Positions 17,323 through 26,700 of a stretch of 50,213 nt of DNA are shown here, piece by piece; position 1 is the first letter of the stretch, and each line of letters starts with the position of its first letter. Source of the stretch: Flavobacterium frigoris PS1 (GTDB lineage Bacteria > Bacteroidota > Bacteroidia > Flavobacteriales > Flavobacteriaceae); NCBI RefSeq assembly GCF_000252125.1, contig NZ_AHKF01000023.1:1-50213 (forward strand). Reading direction: 5' to 3'. A program made the position numbers and the translations under genes. The notes beneath the pieces are model-generated. The model had not been told where the DNA came from. It saw nothing but the letters and a program-made list of their open reading frames with translations, and did no database searches.

Positions 17323-18429
17323 ATGAAAAAGAAATACTTTATAGGAGCAGTATTATTATCAATAAGCTTCCTCTCCTGCAAAAAAGAAACAACTCAAACA
17401 GCTCCTCCTGTACAACCTTACAAAGTGGTACAAATTGAGACATCAAATACTACCCTTTTAGCTGAATATCCTGCAAGTTTAGAAGGAATCACAGACATTG
17501 ATATTCGTGCAAAAGTAGATGGCTATATCGAAAAAATATACGTTCAAGAAGGTCAACAGGTTAAAAAAGGACAAATACTTTTTAAACTAGAAACTCAAAC
17601 AGCTACACAAGAGGCTGCTGCTGCAAAAGCTAAAATAACTGCTGCTCAAGTAGAAGTAAATCGACTAAAACCGTTAGTTGAACGTAACATTATTAGTGAT
17701 GTACAACTAGAAACTGCCAAAGCTAATCTTGCTGGAGTAAAAAGTAGCTACCAAAGTATTGTTGCTCGAATTAATTACGCTACTATAAAAAGCCCTGTTA
17801 ACGGAATTGTAGGGAGTTTACCTTTACGCTTAGGAAGTTATGTCAGTAGTCAAACAGTAGAGCCTTTGACTCGTATTTCTGATGTGAGCACTGTTTTTGC
17901 TTATTTTTCTGTGAATGAAAAACAACAATTGGATATCATGATGAATTCAGAAGGAAAAACATTTCAAGATAAAATTAATAAAATGCCTGCTGTGAATTTA
18001 GTTTTAAGTAATGGTATTCCTTATGAGCAAAAAGGTAAGATTGAAACTTTTAGTGGTCAAGCCAATATGCAAACTGGTTCCTTTAATGTAAGAGCTAGTT
18101 TTCCTAATCCAAATAAACTATTACGCTCAGGTGGAAGCGGAACAATCCAAATTCCTACTGCTTTACAAGATGTCATTATTATTCCTCAAAATGCAACTCT
18201 AGAAATGCAAGATAAGCGCATTGCTCTTGTTGTTGATAAGGATAATAAAGTGAAAGCAGTACCTATTGTAGTTCGCCCTGTACCTGGAGGTCGCTATTTT
18301 GTCGTTGATAGTGGACTTACAACTTCCGACAAAATGCTTATTGAAGGTATAGGTATTGTTACTGAAGGAACTCCTATCAAACCTGTAGTAGTAGATTTTA
18401 GTACGACCATTGAGTCTACAAAAAAATAA
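17323..18429 (+). CDS. RND efflux periplasmic adaptor (membrane fusion protein), lipoprotein
   Basis: This 368-residue AcrA/MexA-type adaptor links the inner-membrane pump to the outer-membrane channel. The N-terminus is a lipoprotein signal with lipobox SFLSC and Cys19 or so. The biotinyl-lipoyl half motif DIRAKVDGYIEKIYVQEGQ (residues ~53-71) and its partner INYATIKSPVNGIVGSLP flank an alpha-helical hairpin. A beta barrel and membrane-proximal domain follow (LRSGGSGTIQIP, VVDSGLTTSDKMLIEGIG). It is the second gene of the operon; the pump gene begins 33 bp downstream. Confidence 0.95.
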   Translation: MKKKYFIGAVLLSISFLSCKKETTQTAPPVQPYKVVQIETSNTTLLAEYPASLEGITDIDIRAKVDGYIEKIYVQEGQQVKKGQILFKLETQTATQEAAAAKAKITAAQVEVNRLKPLVERNIISDVQLETAKANLAGVKSSYQSIVARINYATIKSPVNGIVGSLPLRLGSYVSSQTVEPLTRISDVSTVFAYFSVNEKQQLDIMMNSEGKTFQDKINKMPAVNLVLSNGIPYEQKGKIETFSGQANMQTGSFNVRASFPNPNKLLRSGGSGTIQIPTALQDVIIIPQNATLEMQDKRIALVVDKDNKVKAVPIVVRPVPGGRYFVVDSGLTTSDKMLIEGIGIVTEGTPIKPVVVDFSTTIESTKK

Positions 18430-18462
18430 TTGACAAACTAACTATTGAATAAATAACAAAAT

Positions 18463-21400
18463 ATGTTTTCAAAATTCATTGACAGACCAGTATTGTCAAC
18501 AGTGATATCCATTATCATCGTAATCTTAGGGGTTATAGGGCTACTTTCCCTTCCCGTTTCACAATATCCTGAAATAGCACCACCAACAGTAACAGTAACC
18601 GCGAATTATCAAGGAGCAAGTGCTGAAGTAGTAATGAACTCCGTAGTTATTCCGTTAGAGGAACAAATTAACGGTGTTGAAGACATGTCTTACATGACTT
18701 CAACATCAAATAATGACGGTTCAGCTTCAATAAGTATTTATTTTAAATTAGGTACGAATCCTGATCTAGCAGCCGTAAATGTGCAAAATCGTGTCTCACG
18801 TGCCACACCTTTATTACCACAAGAAGTTACGAAGGCAGGGGTTACAACATCAAAAAGACAAAGTGATAATATTTTGATTTTCTCTTTGTATAGTGAAAAC
18901 CCTGATTATGACATGACTTTCCTGCAGAATTATGCCAATATCAATATTTTACCAAAAATTAAAAGGGTTGCAGGTGTTGGAGAAGCAGTGATCTTTGGTC
19001 AAAAGGACTACGCTATGCGTATTTGGCTTAAGCCTGATGTAATGGGTGCATATGGCCTAGTTCCTTCTGATATTTCTGCATTATTGGCAGAACAAAATAT
19101 AGAAGCTGCACCAGGACAATTGGGTGAAAATAGTGGCCAATCTTTCCAATATAATTTAAAGTACAAAGGTCGTCTACAAGACACTAAAGAGTTTGAAGAA
19201 ATTATTGTTCGCTCCACAGAAAACGGTGAAATCCTTAAATTAGGTGATGTAGCCAGAATTGAATTAGGTGCTGTTAACTACGCCAGTAATACGTTGACTA
19301 ATGGTAATCAGTCAGTTGCTATTGCGATAGCTCAAACGGCAGGTTCTAATGCTCAAGAAGTTATTGAAGGATCCTTAAAAGTTTTAGATCAATCAGCAGT
19401 TAGCTTCCCTAAAGGAGTTCATTATACGACCTTAATTAATGCTAATGATTTCTTAGATGAATCAATCACAAAAGTGATTCATACGCTAATTGAAGCCTTT
19501 ATATTAGTATTTATTGTTGTTTTCATCTTCTTACAAGATTGGAGATCTACACTTATTCCAGCTATTTCAGTTCCCGTTGCCATTTTAGGAACATTCTTTT
19601 TCCTAAGCTTATTTGGCTTTACGATCAACTTGTTGACGCTATTTGCACTTGTACTCGCCGTCGGAATTGTAGTCGATGATGCCATTGTGGTTGTGGAAGC
19701 CGTTCATGCTAAAATGGAAGCTGGAGAATCCGACCCCAAAAAAGCAGCTCATAGTGCCATGGGCGATATCAGTAGTGCCATTATTTCGATTACTTTAGTG
19801 ATGTCGGCTGTATTTATTCCTGTTTCATTCATTAGCGGTTCGGCTGGAGTTTTCTACAAACAATTTGGTTTAACCCTAGCGGTTTCTATTGTATTATCAG
19901 CTATTAATGCCCTTACACTTTCTCCCGCATTGTGTGCTATTTTCTTGAAACCACATGAGAACGAAAAGAAAACAGGCTTCTTAGACCGATTTTATACTGC
20001 ATTTAATGTTGGATTTGAAACTACTACTAAAAAATACAAAAGATCAGTAGAGTTTTTCATAAAACGCAAATGGTTAGCGTTTTTAGGAATTGCTATTTTC
20101 GCAGGGCTTTTTGTATTGTTATTAAATATTACCCCTAAAGCTTTTGTACCTGGAGAAGATACTGGAGCAATACTTTCGGATGTTTCTCTTCCACCAGGAA
20201 CATCACTTGAAAATACTGAAAAAGTATTATTAGAAATTGAAAATAAGATTAAAGACATTCCTGAGATAAAAGAAATACTCCGTATATCGGGTCGAAGTTT
20301 GATTAGTGGTACAGGTAGTAATTACGGAATGGTAATTGTAAAATTGAAAACTTGGGCAGAACGTAAGGATGCCAATCAAGAAATATCGATGATTGTGCAA
20401 GAATTGTTTAAACGAACTGCTGCGGTAAAAAATGCTAAAGTTCTATATTTTGCTCGCCCTACGCTTGTTGGTTTTGGTTTTACCAATGGATTTGAATTCC
20501 AATTGCAGGATCAAAAAGGAGGAACTATTAAAGAGTTAAGCGAGGTTAATAATAACTTTTTGGCAGCCTTAAACAGCCGTCCAGAAATTAAATATGCTGC
20601 TACTTCATTCTCTCCAAATTACCCACAATATAGAATCGACTTGAATGTAGCGGCCATTAAAAGATCAGGCTTAAGCGTTTCTGATGTTTTGGGAACTATG
20701 CAAGGTTATTATGGAGGTGTTTACGCTTCTAACTTTAATAAGTTTGGAAAGCAATTTCGTGTAGTATATCAATCAGAACCTGAATTCAGAGCGAATCCAG
20801 AATCTTTAAACAAAGTTTTAGTACGAAATGACAAAGGGCAAATGGCTCCTATTTCTCAATATATTACTTTAGAAAAAGTATTCGGTCCGCAAGCAATTGA
20901 TCGTTTTAACTTGTTCACATCAGTTAAAGTTACAGGAGCTCCTAATGATGGATTTAGTTCTGGTGACGCTATTAAAGCCGTTGAAGAAGTAGCTAGTCAA
21001 AAACTACCTGTTGGTTATGGTTATGAATTCTCAGGAATGACCCGTGAGGAAATTAGTGCAGGTGGGCAAACCCTATATATTTTCTTATTGTGTTTGGTTT
21101 TTGTTTACTTCTTATTGGCAGCTCAATACGAAAGTTATATGTTACCATTTGCTGTATTAATATCATTACCTATTGGATTAGCAGGAGCGTACATTTTTGC
21201 TTACATATTTAATGTAAGTAATAATATTTACCTACAAATTACGCTGATCATGCTTATTGGTTTACTCGCCAAAAATGCCATTTTGATAGTTGAGTTTTCT
21301 GTAGATGCAAGAAAAAAAGGATTGAGTATTTCACAAGCTGCCATTCAAGGTGCCGTAGCACGTTTACGTCCTATTTTGATGACCTCATTTGCGTTTATCT

Positions 21401-21630
21401 TCGGGTTATTGCCGCTTATGTTGGCTCAAGGAGCTGGAGCTGTAGGAAACAAGGCAATTGGAACTGGAGCTATTGGTGGAATGTTAATAGGAACTCTTTT
21501 AGGAGTATTTGTAATTCCGGTTTTGTTTATTGTTTTCCAAACATTACAAGAACGAGTTAGTACAAAACCACTTCCTGTTTCAAATCAGGATTCAGATGTT
21601 TCACTTTTAGATGAAAAAAATGAAGAATAA
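18463..21630 (+). CDS. RND multidrug efflux pump, AcrB/HAE1 type
   Basis: This 1055-residue inner-membrane proton/drug antiporter has the normal HAE1 length and two homologous halves, each with six membrane segments and a large periplasmic loop. Proton-relay residues Asp405-Asp406 lie in GIVVDDAIVVVEA and the matching lysine in LLAKNAILIVEF of the second half. The start FIDRPVLSTVISIIIVILG and the segments QYPEIAPPTVTV and GVEDMSYMTSTS are family signatures. Substrates cannot be read from the sequence. Its last 20 bp overlap the start of the outer-membrane factor gene, so their translation is coupled. Confidence 0.96.
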   Translation: MFSKFIDRPVLSTVISIIIVILGVIGLLSLPVSQYPEIAPPTVTVTANYQGASAEVVMNSVVIPLEEQINGVEDMSYMTSTSNNDGSASISIYFKLGTNPDLAAVNVQNRVSRATPLLPQEVTKAGVTTSKRQSDNILIFSLYSENPDYDMTFLQNYANINILPKIKRVAGVGEAVIFGQKDYAMRIWLKPDVMGAYGLVPSDISALLAEQNIEAAPGQLGENSGQSFQYNLKYKGRLQDTKEFEEIIVRSTENGEILKLGDVARIELGAVNYASNTLTNGNQSVAIAIAQTAGSNAQEVIEGSLKVLDQSAVSFPKGVHYTTLINANDFLDESITKVIHTLIEAFILVFIVVFIFLQDWRSTLIPAISVPVAILGTFFFLSLFGFTINLLTLFALVLAVGIVVDDAIVVVEAVHAKMEAGESDPKKAAHSAMGDISSAIISITLVMSAVFIPVSFISGSAGVFYKQFGLTLAVSIVLSAINALTLSPALCAIFLKPHENEKKTGFLDRFYTAFNVGFETTTKKYKRSVEFFIKRKWLAFLGIAIFAGLFVLLLNITPKAFVPGEDTGAILSDVSLPPGTSLENTEKVLLEIENKIKDIPEIKEILRISGRSLISGTGSNYGMVIVKLKTWAERKDANQEISMIVQELFKRTAAVKNAKVLYFARPTLVGFGFTNGFEFQLQDQKGGTIKELSEVNNNFLAALNSRPEIKYAATSFSPNYPQYRIDLNVAAIKRSGLSVSDVLGTMQGYYGGVYASNFNKFGKQFRVVYQSEPEFRANPESLNKVLVRNDKGQMAPISQYITLEKVFGPQAIDRFNLFTSVKVTGAPNDGFSSGDAIKAVEEVASQKLPVGYGYEFSGMTREEISAGGQTLYIFLLCLVFVYFLLAAQYESYMLPFAVLISLPIGLAGAYIFAYIFNVSNNIYLQITLIMLIGLLAKNAILIVEFSVDARKKGLSISQAAIQGAVARLRPILMTSFAFIFGLLPLMLAQGAGAVGNKAIGTGAIGGMLIGTLLGVFVIPVLFIVFQTLQERVSTKPLPVSNQDSDVSLLDEKNEE

Positions 21631-23020
21631 AATATATAGAATCGCGCTCTTAGGAGTAACTGCAACAGTAATGCAATCGTGTTTTGTTGCAAAAGAATAT
21701 GAACGTCCGGAATTAAAAACGGAGAATCTATACCGAAATGAAGTGGTGTCAACAGACACTACTTCATTAGCAAATGTTTCTTGGGACAAAGTTTTTACCG
21801 ACCCACTTTTGCAAGGATATATTTCAAAAGGATTGAAAAACAACTTGGATGTTCGCATTGCCATGCAAAACATTGTTGCTGCACAAGCTACGATGAAACA
21901 AGGAAAATCGGGCTACTTCCCTAGCCTATCTGTCGGTGCTGACTGGACACATCAATCCATCTCAAAAAATAGCCAATCAGGTACATTCTTGCAAACTCTT
22001 GATGTTGACCAATACCAATTGGCAGGAAGCCTTTCTTGGGAAGCTGATATTTGGGGAAAAATAAGAAGTAACAAACGTGCCACTAACGCTGCTTATCTGC
22101 AAACAACAGCTGTAAATCAAGCGATAAAAACGCAATTGATTGCTAATATAGCTACCACTTATTACCAATTACTTTCAGTTGATGCACAAATTAAAGTAGC
22201 CGAAGAAACCTTAATCAATCGTGATAAAAGTATCGAAACTATTTTAGCATTAAAAAAATCAGGTAGTGTAACTGAAGTTGGTGTAAAACAAACTGAAGCG
22301 CAAAAATACGCTACGGAGATCATTATTGCCGACTTGAAGAACAGCGTTCTTATTTTAGAAAACACAATGAGTGCACTTTTAGGAGAAGCTTCAGCTAAAA
22401 TTGAACGTTCTACTTTCAACTCTCAAAGTAAACCACCTGCAATCACATTAGGTGTACCTGCTAATTTATTGAGAAACAGGCCGGACGTAATTGCTGCCGA
22501 ATACAACTTGATTACCAACTTTGAGATGACTAACGTTGCAAAAAGTGGTTTTTATCCAAGTTTAAAAATCACCGCTACTGGAGGTCTTCAAAGTATCGAT
22601 TTAAAAGAATGGTTTAGTGCTAATTCGCTTTTCGCCAATGTAATCACAGGCTTAACACAACCTATTTTCAATCAAAGACAAGTAAAAACAAAGTATGAGG
22701 TAGCGCAAGCTAATCAACAAAAAGCTTATTTGCAATTTGAGCAATCATTGCTAACGGCAGGTAAAGAGGTTTCAGATGCTTTAGCGCAATACAACAATGA
22801 AACCTATAAGATTTCTATTCGCGAAAAACAGGCTGATGCACTGTCAAAAGCAAGCATGTTCTCTGACGAATTATTAACTTATGGTTTAGCAAATTATTTA
22901 GAAGTATTGACTGCTAAGGACGCCGCTTTAAATGCTGATTTAAGTTTAGTAGATAATAAATTTCAACAATATAAAGCTGTAATCCAATTGTACAGAGCCC
23001 TTGGTGGTGGATGGCAATAA
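21611..23020 (+). CDS. Outer-membrane efflux factor, TolC/NodT family lipoprotein
   Basis: This 469-residue OprM/NodT-type channel completes the tripartite pump. A lipoprotein signal ends in VMQSC. Two repeats of the outer-membrane efflux family follow, with long helices and signatures GSLSWEADIWGKIR, LLRNRPDVIAAEYNL and a final FQQYKAVIQLYRALGGGWQ. The start is either the ATG at 21611 or the one at 21620; both overlap the pump gene. A strong bidirectional terminator follows at 23060-23096. Confidence 0.95.
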   Translation: MKKMKNKIYRIALLGVTATVMQSCFVAKEYERPELKTENLYRNEVVSTDTTSLANVSWDKVFTDPLLQGYISKGLKNNLDVRIAMQNIVAAQATMKQGKSGYFPSLSVGADWTHQSISKNSQSGTFLQTLDVDQYQLAGSLSWEADIWGKIRSNKRATNAAYLQTTAVNQAIKTQLIANIATTYYQLLSVDAQIKVAEETLINRDKSIETILALKKSGSVTEVGVKQTEAQKYATEIIIADLKNSVLILENTMSALLGEASAKIERSTFNSQSKPPAITLGVPANLLRNRPDVIAAEYNLITNFEMTNVAKSGFYPSLKITATGGLQSIDLKEWFSANSLFANVITGLTQPIFNQRQVKTKYEVAQANQQKAYLQFEQSLLTAGKEVSDALAQYNNETYKISIREKQADALSKASMFSDELLTYGLANYLEVLTAKDAALNADLSLVDNKFQQYKAVIQLYRALGGGWQ

Positions 23021-23059
23021 CACACACCTTGATAAGATTATAACAGGTTAATTAATTCG

Positions 23060-23096
23060 AAAAAAGCCACTAAGCATTGTACTTAGTGGCTTTTTT
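23060..23096. terminator. Bidirectional terminator after the efflux operon
   Basis: GCCACTAAG (23066-23074) pairs with CTTAGTGGC (23082-23090), flanked by an A-run on the left and TTTTTT on the right. It separates the efflux operon from the convergent DUF1080 gene and can serve both strands. Confidence 0.9.
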
Positions 23097-23116
23097 ATGA
23101 AAAAAAAATATGCTAT

Positions 23117-23911
23117 TTATAATCTTCTTATCCAGATATTTCTAAATTGTGTTTTGCAACCATGTTCTTGTAACGAAATCACATCTTCTCCGTGCGAGGA
23201 AGGATAATTATGCAAACCTGAATAAAGGGTCAATCCATTGATAGTTGCATTATTTTGTACCAAAACACCATTATGAAAAACAGTTATTCTTGCTGGAGCA
23301 TCAATCAATCCATTCGCTTTAAAACGCGGTGCGGTGTAAACAACATCATAACTATTCCATTCTAAAGGTGTTTTCATTGCATTAACTAAGGGCGGATGAT
23401 CTTTGTAGATGCTTCCTGCCTGCCCATTACTATACGTTCTATTGTTATAGGAATCCAATACTTGTAGCTCGTACCTGTTTTGAAAAAAAACACCGCTATT
23501 CCCTCTCCATTGCCCACCATCTACAACGACATCTGGGGCACTCCACTCCATATGCAGCTGACAGTCGCCAAACTGCATTTTAGTTTGAATTCCTCCTGCA
23601 TCAGGGACAACTTCCATATAATCGTTGTTAACAATTTTCCAAGCAGCAGCTTTACTATTGTCTCTTTGACTTACCCATTGACCCATATTTTTACCGTCAA
23701 ATAAAATAATGGCATCCGAAGGTGCTTCTCCTTGCTGTTTTCCTGGTGTAACTGTTTTTACTTCTGGTTCCCAAATTTCAGTCATTTCTGGTTTCATTGG
23801 CATTGGTGATACTTCTGGTGGGGTATCAATTACCGTATGCTGCGCCATTAGAGCTGTACTCGAAAACAAAACTACTATTCCAAAATAACGACTTATTTTT
23901 CTTGATTTCAT
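23117..23911 (-). CDS. Secreted DUF1080 (3-keto-disaccharide hydrolase-like) protein
   Basis: The 264-residue exported protein has an N-terminal signal peptide ending around ALMAQ. The rest is the concanavalin-like DUF1080 fold: IILFDGKNMGQWVSQ (residues ~68-82), FGDCQLHMEWSAP, GNSGVFFQNRYELQVLDSY, WNSYDVVYTAPRF, and the terminal LQEHGCKTQFRNIWIRRL. The family includes periplasmic 3-keto-glycoside hydrolases and related glycan-active proteins; the exact substrate is unknown. It has its own transcript, convergent with the efflux operon. Confidence 0.88.
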   Translation of the reverse strand: MKSRKISRYFGIVVLFSSTALMAQHTVIDTPPEVSPMPMKPEMTEIWEPEVKTVTPGKQQGEAPSDAIILFDGKNMGQWVSQRDNSKAAAWKIVNNDYMEVVPDAGGIQTKMQFGDCQLHMEWSAPDVVVDGGQWRGNSGVFFQNRYELQVLDSYNNRTYSNGQAGSIYKDHPPLVNAMKTPLEWNSYDVVYTAPRFKANGLIDAPARITVFHNGVLVQNNATINGLTLYSGLHNYPSSHGEDVISLQEHGCKTQFRNIWIRRL

Positions 23912-24448
23912 AACTACTTAATTTAATAAAAGATAAAAATATAATAAAACCACTCTGTTTTTACACTAAATCTGAAAAAACACGATATTATTTTTAATTT
24001 TTTCAAACAGATATTCCTTTATTATTGCTACTAAGCATTATTTAAATCACCAAATTACATCTCTATTTTATTCAATTCCACTACCTCTTTAAAAACAATT
24101 TACATCTTACAAGCTAAAATCAAAAACATAGTTTTGTAAAAGCATTTACTTAAACCATACGCTTTTAGAAAATGATGTATTGTAAATCAATTTTGTATAT
24201 GTACACAGAATAACGATGTTTTCAACTAGTTTTTTATAGCCTAGATTCCATTACTAAATAGTACTTCTTGATTACTTTTTATTTAATGGTTTTTAATATA
24301 TTTTGTTATAAATCAGATGTTTCAACAAAATTTAATATTAAAATCGGATTCTGTAAATCAAGACAATTATCTTTGATAGCCTAATCAACACAATTAAAAA
24401 TAAATTAATTTAATTAGAATCAACAGCTTACTAAATATCTAAATAAAC
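23912..24448. other. Intergenic region between divergent DUF1080 and metY genes
   Basis: This 537-bp AT-rich stretch has no supported gene. It must hold two divergent promoters. The plus side has a TATCTTTG -7 box at 24368-24375 and, about 40 bp above it, an 8-bp inverted repeat, ATTTTGTT (24300-24307) with AACAAAAT (24324-24331). The leader between the box and the metY ATG (about 70 nt) shows no recognisable SAM riboswitch. The rest looks unstructured. Confidence 0.6.
24368..24375 (+). promoter_or_regulatory. Promoter -7 box of metY
   Basis: TATCTTTG matches TAnnTTTG. It gives a leader of roughly 65-70 nt to the ATG at 24449. No clear TTG is seen at the -33 position, which may mean an activator is needed. 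Confidence 0.55.
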
Positions 24449-25723
24449 ATGAGTACACCAAAATTTGCAACAAACGCATTACATGCAGGTCACGACACTA
24501 CAAAACATGGAGGGACAAGAGCAGTTCCTATTTACCAAACGTCTTCATACGTTTTCGATAACTCTGAGCATGCGGCCAACTTATTTGGACTTGCTGAAGC
24601 GGGTTACATTTACACCCGATTAAACAATCCAACTAATGATATTTTAGAACAACGGCTTGCTGCACTTGAAGGTGGTATTGCAGCAGTTGTTACAGCTTCT
24701 GGAACTGCGGCCATTGCAACTTCTCTATTGGTACTATTAAAAACTGGAGATCACATTGTGGCCTCTAGCAGTTTATATGGAGGAACTTTCAACTTATTAA
24801 ATACAACTTTGCCAAGGTTAGGGATTACTACCACTTTTGTAGATCCTTCTGACCCAACAAATTTCACAAAAGCGGCTAAAGAAAATACAAAAGTGTTTTT
24901 TGCTGAAAGCTTAGGGAACCCTAAATTAGATGTTTTGGATTTAAAAGCGATTGCAGCTGAGTCCAAAGCTTTCAAAGTTCCATTCATGGTTGATAATACT
25001 GTAGCTTCCCCTTATTTGTTAAATCCTATTGAGCATGGAGCAAACATTGTAATTCACTCCTTGACCAAATATATCGCTGGAAACGGAACTTCATTGGGTG
25101 GAGCGGTTATTGATGCTGGAACTTTTGACTGGAGTAGCGGAAAGTTTCCTGAATTTACAGAGCCAAATGAAGGATATCATGGATTGGTATATCACGATGC
25201 ATTAGGTGCAGCTGCTTTTATTGCTAAAGTTAGAATCGAAGGTTTACGTGATTTTGGTGCAGCTTTAAGTCCCTTTAATGCTTTTCAAATTATTCAAGGA
25301 CTTGAAACATTAGCAGTTCGTGTTCAGAAACACAGTGAAAATGGCTTGGCTTTAGCACAATGGTTAGAAGGTCAAGAACAAGTGGCTTGGGTAAACTACC
25401 CAGGTTTGAAATCAAGTAAATATTACGACTTGGCACAACACTATTTGCCTAAAGGTCAAAATGGATTGTTGACTTTTGGTTTAAAAGGAGGATTTGAAGC
25501 CGCTAAAAAAGTGGCTGATGAAACGAAGTTGTTTTCGCTTTTGGCAAATATTGGAGACACAAAATCATTAGTGATACATCCTGCTAGCACAACACACCAA
25601 CAGCTTTCTGACGAGCAACAATTGACCTCCGGAGTGACTAAAGATTTGATTCGTTTGTCAGTAGGACTTGAGGATATAGATGATTTGAAAGCAGATCTAA
25701 AAGCTGTTTTCGATACTTTATAA
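24449..25723 (+). CDS. metY: O-acetylhomoserine sulfhydrylase (Cys/Met metabolism PLP enzyme)
   Basis: This 424-residue fold-type I PLP enzyme makes homocysteine from O-acetylhomoserine and sulfide, a direct-sulfhydrylation route to methionine. The start ATNALHAGHD and the segment AVPIYQTSSYVF are typical, as are YTRLNNPTNDILEQRLAALEGG and the PLP-binding TASGTAAI. The Schiff-base lysine is Lys207 in HSLTKYIAGNGTSLGG. The 424-residue length fits MetY better than the ~380-residue MetB/MetC enzymes. It is a single-gene unit followed by a terminator. Confidence 0.92.
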   Translation: MSTPKFATNALHAGHDTTKHGGTRAVPIYQTSSYVFDNSEHAANLFGLAEAGYIYTRLNNPTNDILEQRLAALEGGIAAVVTASGTAAIATSLLVLLKTGDHIVASSSLYGGTFNLLNTTLPRLGITTTFVDPSDPTNFTKAAKENTKVFFAESLGNPKLDVLDLKAIAAESKAFKVPFMVDNTVASPYLLNPIEHGANIVIHSLTKYIAGNGTSLGGAVIDAGTFDWSSGKFPEFTEPNEGYHGLVYHDALGAAAFIAKVRIEGLRDFGAALSPFNAFQIIQGLETLAVRVQKHSENGLALAQWLEGQEQVAWVNYPGLKSSKYYDLAQHYLPKGQNGLLTFGLKGGFEAAKKVADETKLFSLLANIGDTKSLVIHPASTTHQQLSDEQQLTSGVTKDLIRLSVGLEDIDDLKADLKAVFDTL

Positions 25724-25828
25724 AAATCAACATTAACTATAAAAATCATATCAACATTAGTTTCAAGATTTATGAAAAGAGTAGGATAGAGTTAAAGTTC
25801 ATTCAATTTAAAATTAAAATATAGTAAG

Positions 25829-25856
25829 AGCCTCCTTATAAATTGGGAGGCTTTTT
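25829..25856 (+). terminator. Rho-independent terminator of metY
   Basis: AGCCTCC (25829-25835) pairs with GGAGGCT (25846-25852) and a short T-run follows. It lies about 105 bp after the metY stop. Confidence 0.75.
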
Positions 25857-26008
25857 AACTAACCTCAAATAATTGAAGGCTCCGAAAAAAGCAAATTAAA
25901 TAATAACAACATTAGAAAGAATAAACAGTTATCAATTACTGTTTTATCTCAATAAACCCTCTTTTTTTACTTTACAAAATCATCATTTATACGTACTAGT
26001 TCCTTCTA

Positions 26009-26434
26009 CTATATAATTTCTATAATTTCATTCTTGGATTTTATCCTAATATTAATTTTTTCATATTCCCAATTACTCCCCTTTTTGAAGGCCAAAATAT
26101 CCATTTTTGCATTTGTCTTACTCCCCTTAATTCGTACTGTAGTTTCTATGCGCTGCTTATCAGTTGAATATTTTGTACTTCCCTCTAATATGGCTAATTG
26201 GTCCAAAGGTTGTAAATCACCAAGAATAGCTATTACTTTTTGATTTGCTTTTACTTTTTCCAAAGCATTTTCATAAAGTGCCTTTTCTGAATAGGCTTGT
26301 ACTAAATCAAGACCTTCACTATTCATGTTAGAAATTAAAAATAGTCCAATCCCTATTACAAACACAGCAGCCGCAATGAACCATTTCCAGTAACTTTCCC
26401 ACCAATTTTTTCTGTAGACTAAATCATTATTCAT
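26009..26434 (-). CDS. Coa1-like membrane-anchored protein (cytochrome oxidase assembly factor family)
   Basis: The 141-residue protein has a short cytoplasmic start rich in Trp (RKNWWESYWKW), one membrane segment at ~18-36 (FIAAAVFVIGIGLFLISNM), and an external domain. That domain has the Coa1/Tim21-like pattern: a helix YENALEKVKANQKVIAILGD, then strands (KQRIETTVRIKGSKTNAKMDILAFKKG) and WEYEKINIRI. Family members in Bacteroidota are annotated by homology to the mitochondrial assembly factor; no function is proven in bacteria and no oxidase gene is nearby. It lies 44 bp after a small membrane protein gene and may be co-transcribed with it. Confidence 0.7.
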   Translation of the reverse strand: MNNDLVYRKNWWESYWKWFIAAAVFVIGIGLFLISNMNSEGLDLVQAYSEKALYENALEKVKANQKVIAILGDLQPLDQLAILEGSTKYSTDKQRIETTVRIKGSKTNAKMDILAFKKGSNWEYEKINIRIKSKNEIIEII

Positions 26435-26478
26435 TTTCTCTCATTTTGAGTTAATACTACTTTGATAGTACAACTGCC

Positions 26479-26700
26479 TTAACTCCGGTCTTGTTCCTCA
26501 GTCATCTTTTCAGCATTTCTTATATCGAGATACGATTTCATAAAGAGCACTGCTATCCCCAATCTAAAAAATCGATACACCCAAATATTAACTTCCCAAA
26601 AGAATAATTCGTGAGTCATTTCAATATCGAATAACGAGTCGATAAAGGAAATTAAAAATACGATGGCAAATACGAGATAAACATTTTTGTGCATTTTCAT
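26479..26700 (-). CDS. Small two-helix membrane protein, unknown function
   Basis: This is a 73-residue protein with two hydrophobic stretches: YLVFAIVFLISFIDSLF (residues ~8-24) and VYRFFRLGIAVLFMKSYL (~41-58). An acidic segment lies between them and a charged tail (NAEKMTEEQDRS) follows. I do not recognise a family. It precedes the Coa1-like gene on the same strand. It is supported by its ATG, plausible membrane topology and lack of a competing frame. Confidence 0.6.
   Translation of the reverse strand: MKMHKNVYLVFAIVFLISFIDSLFDIEMTHELFFWEVNIWVYRFFRLGIAVLFMKSYLDIRNAEKMTEEQDRS

Noticed and set aside
21607..21873. 88-codon minus-strand frame at the start of the outer-membrane factor gene
   Set aside because: It is antisense to a well-supported gene, with no upstream signal or family match.
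24376..24448. SAM riboswitch in the metY leader
   Set aside because: The leader is about 70 nt, very AT-rich, and shows no stable paired helices or conserved SAM-binding motifs that I can see.
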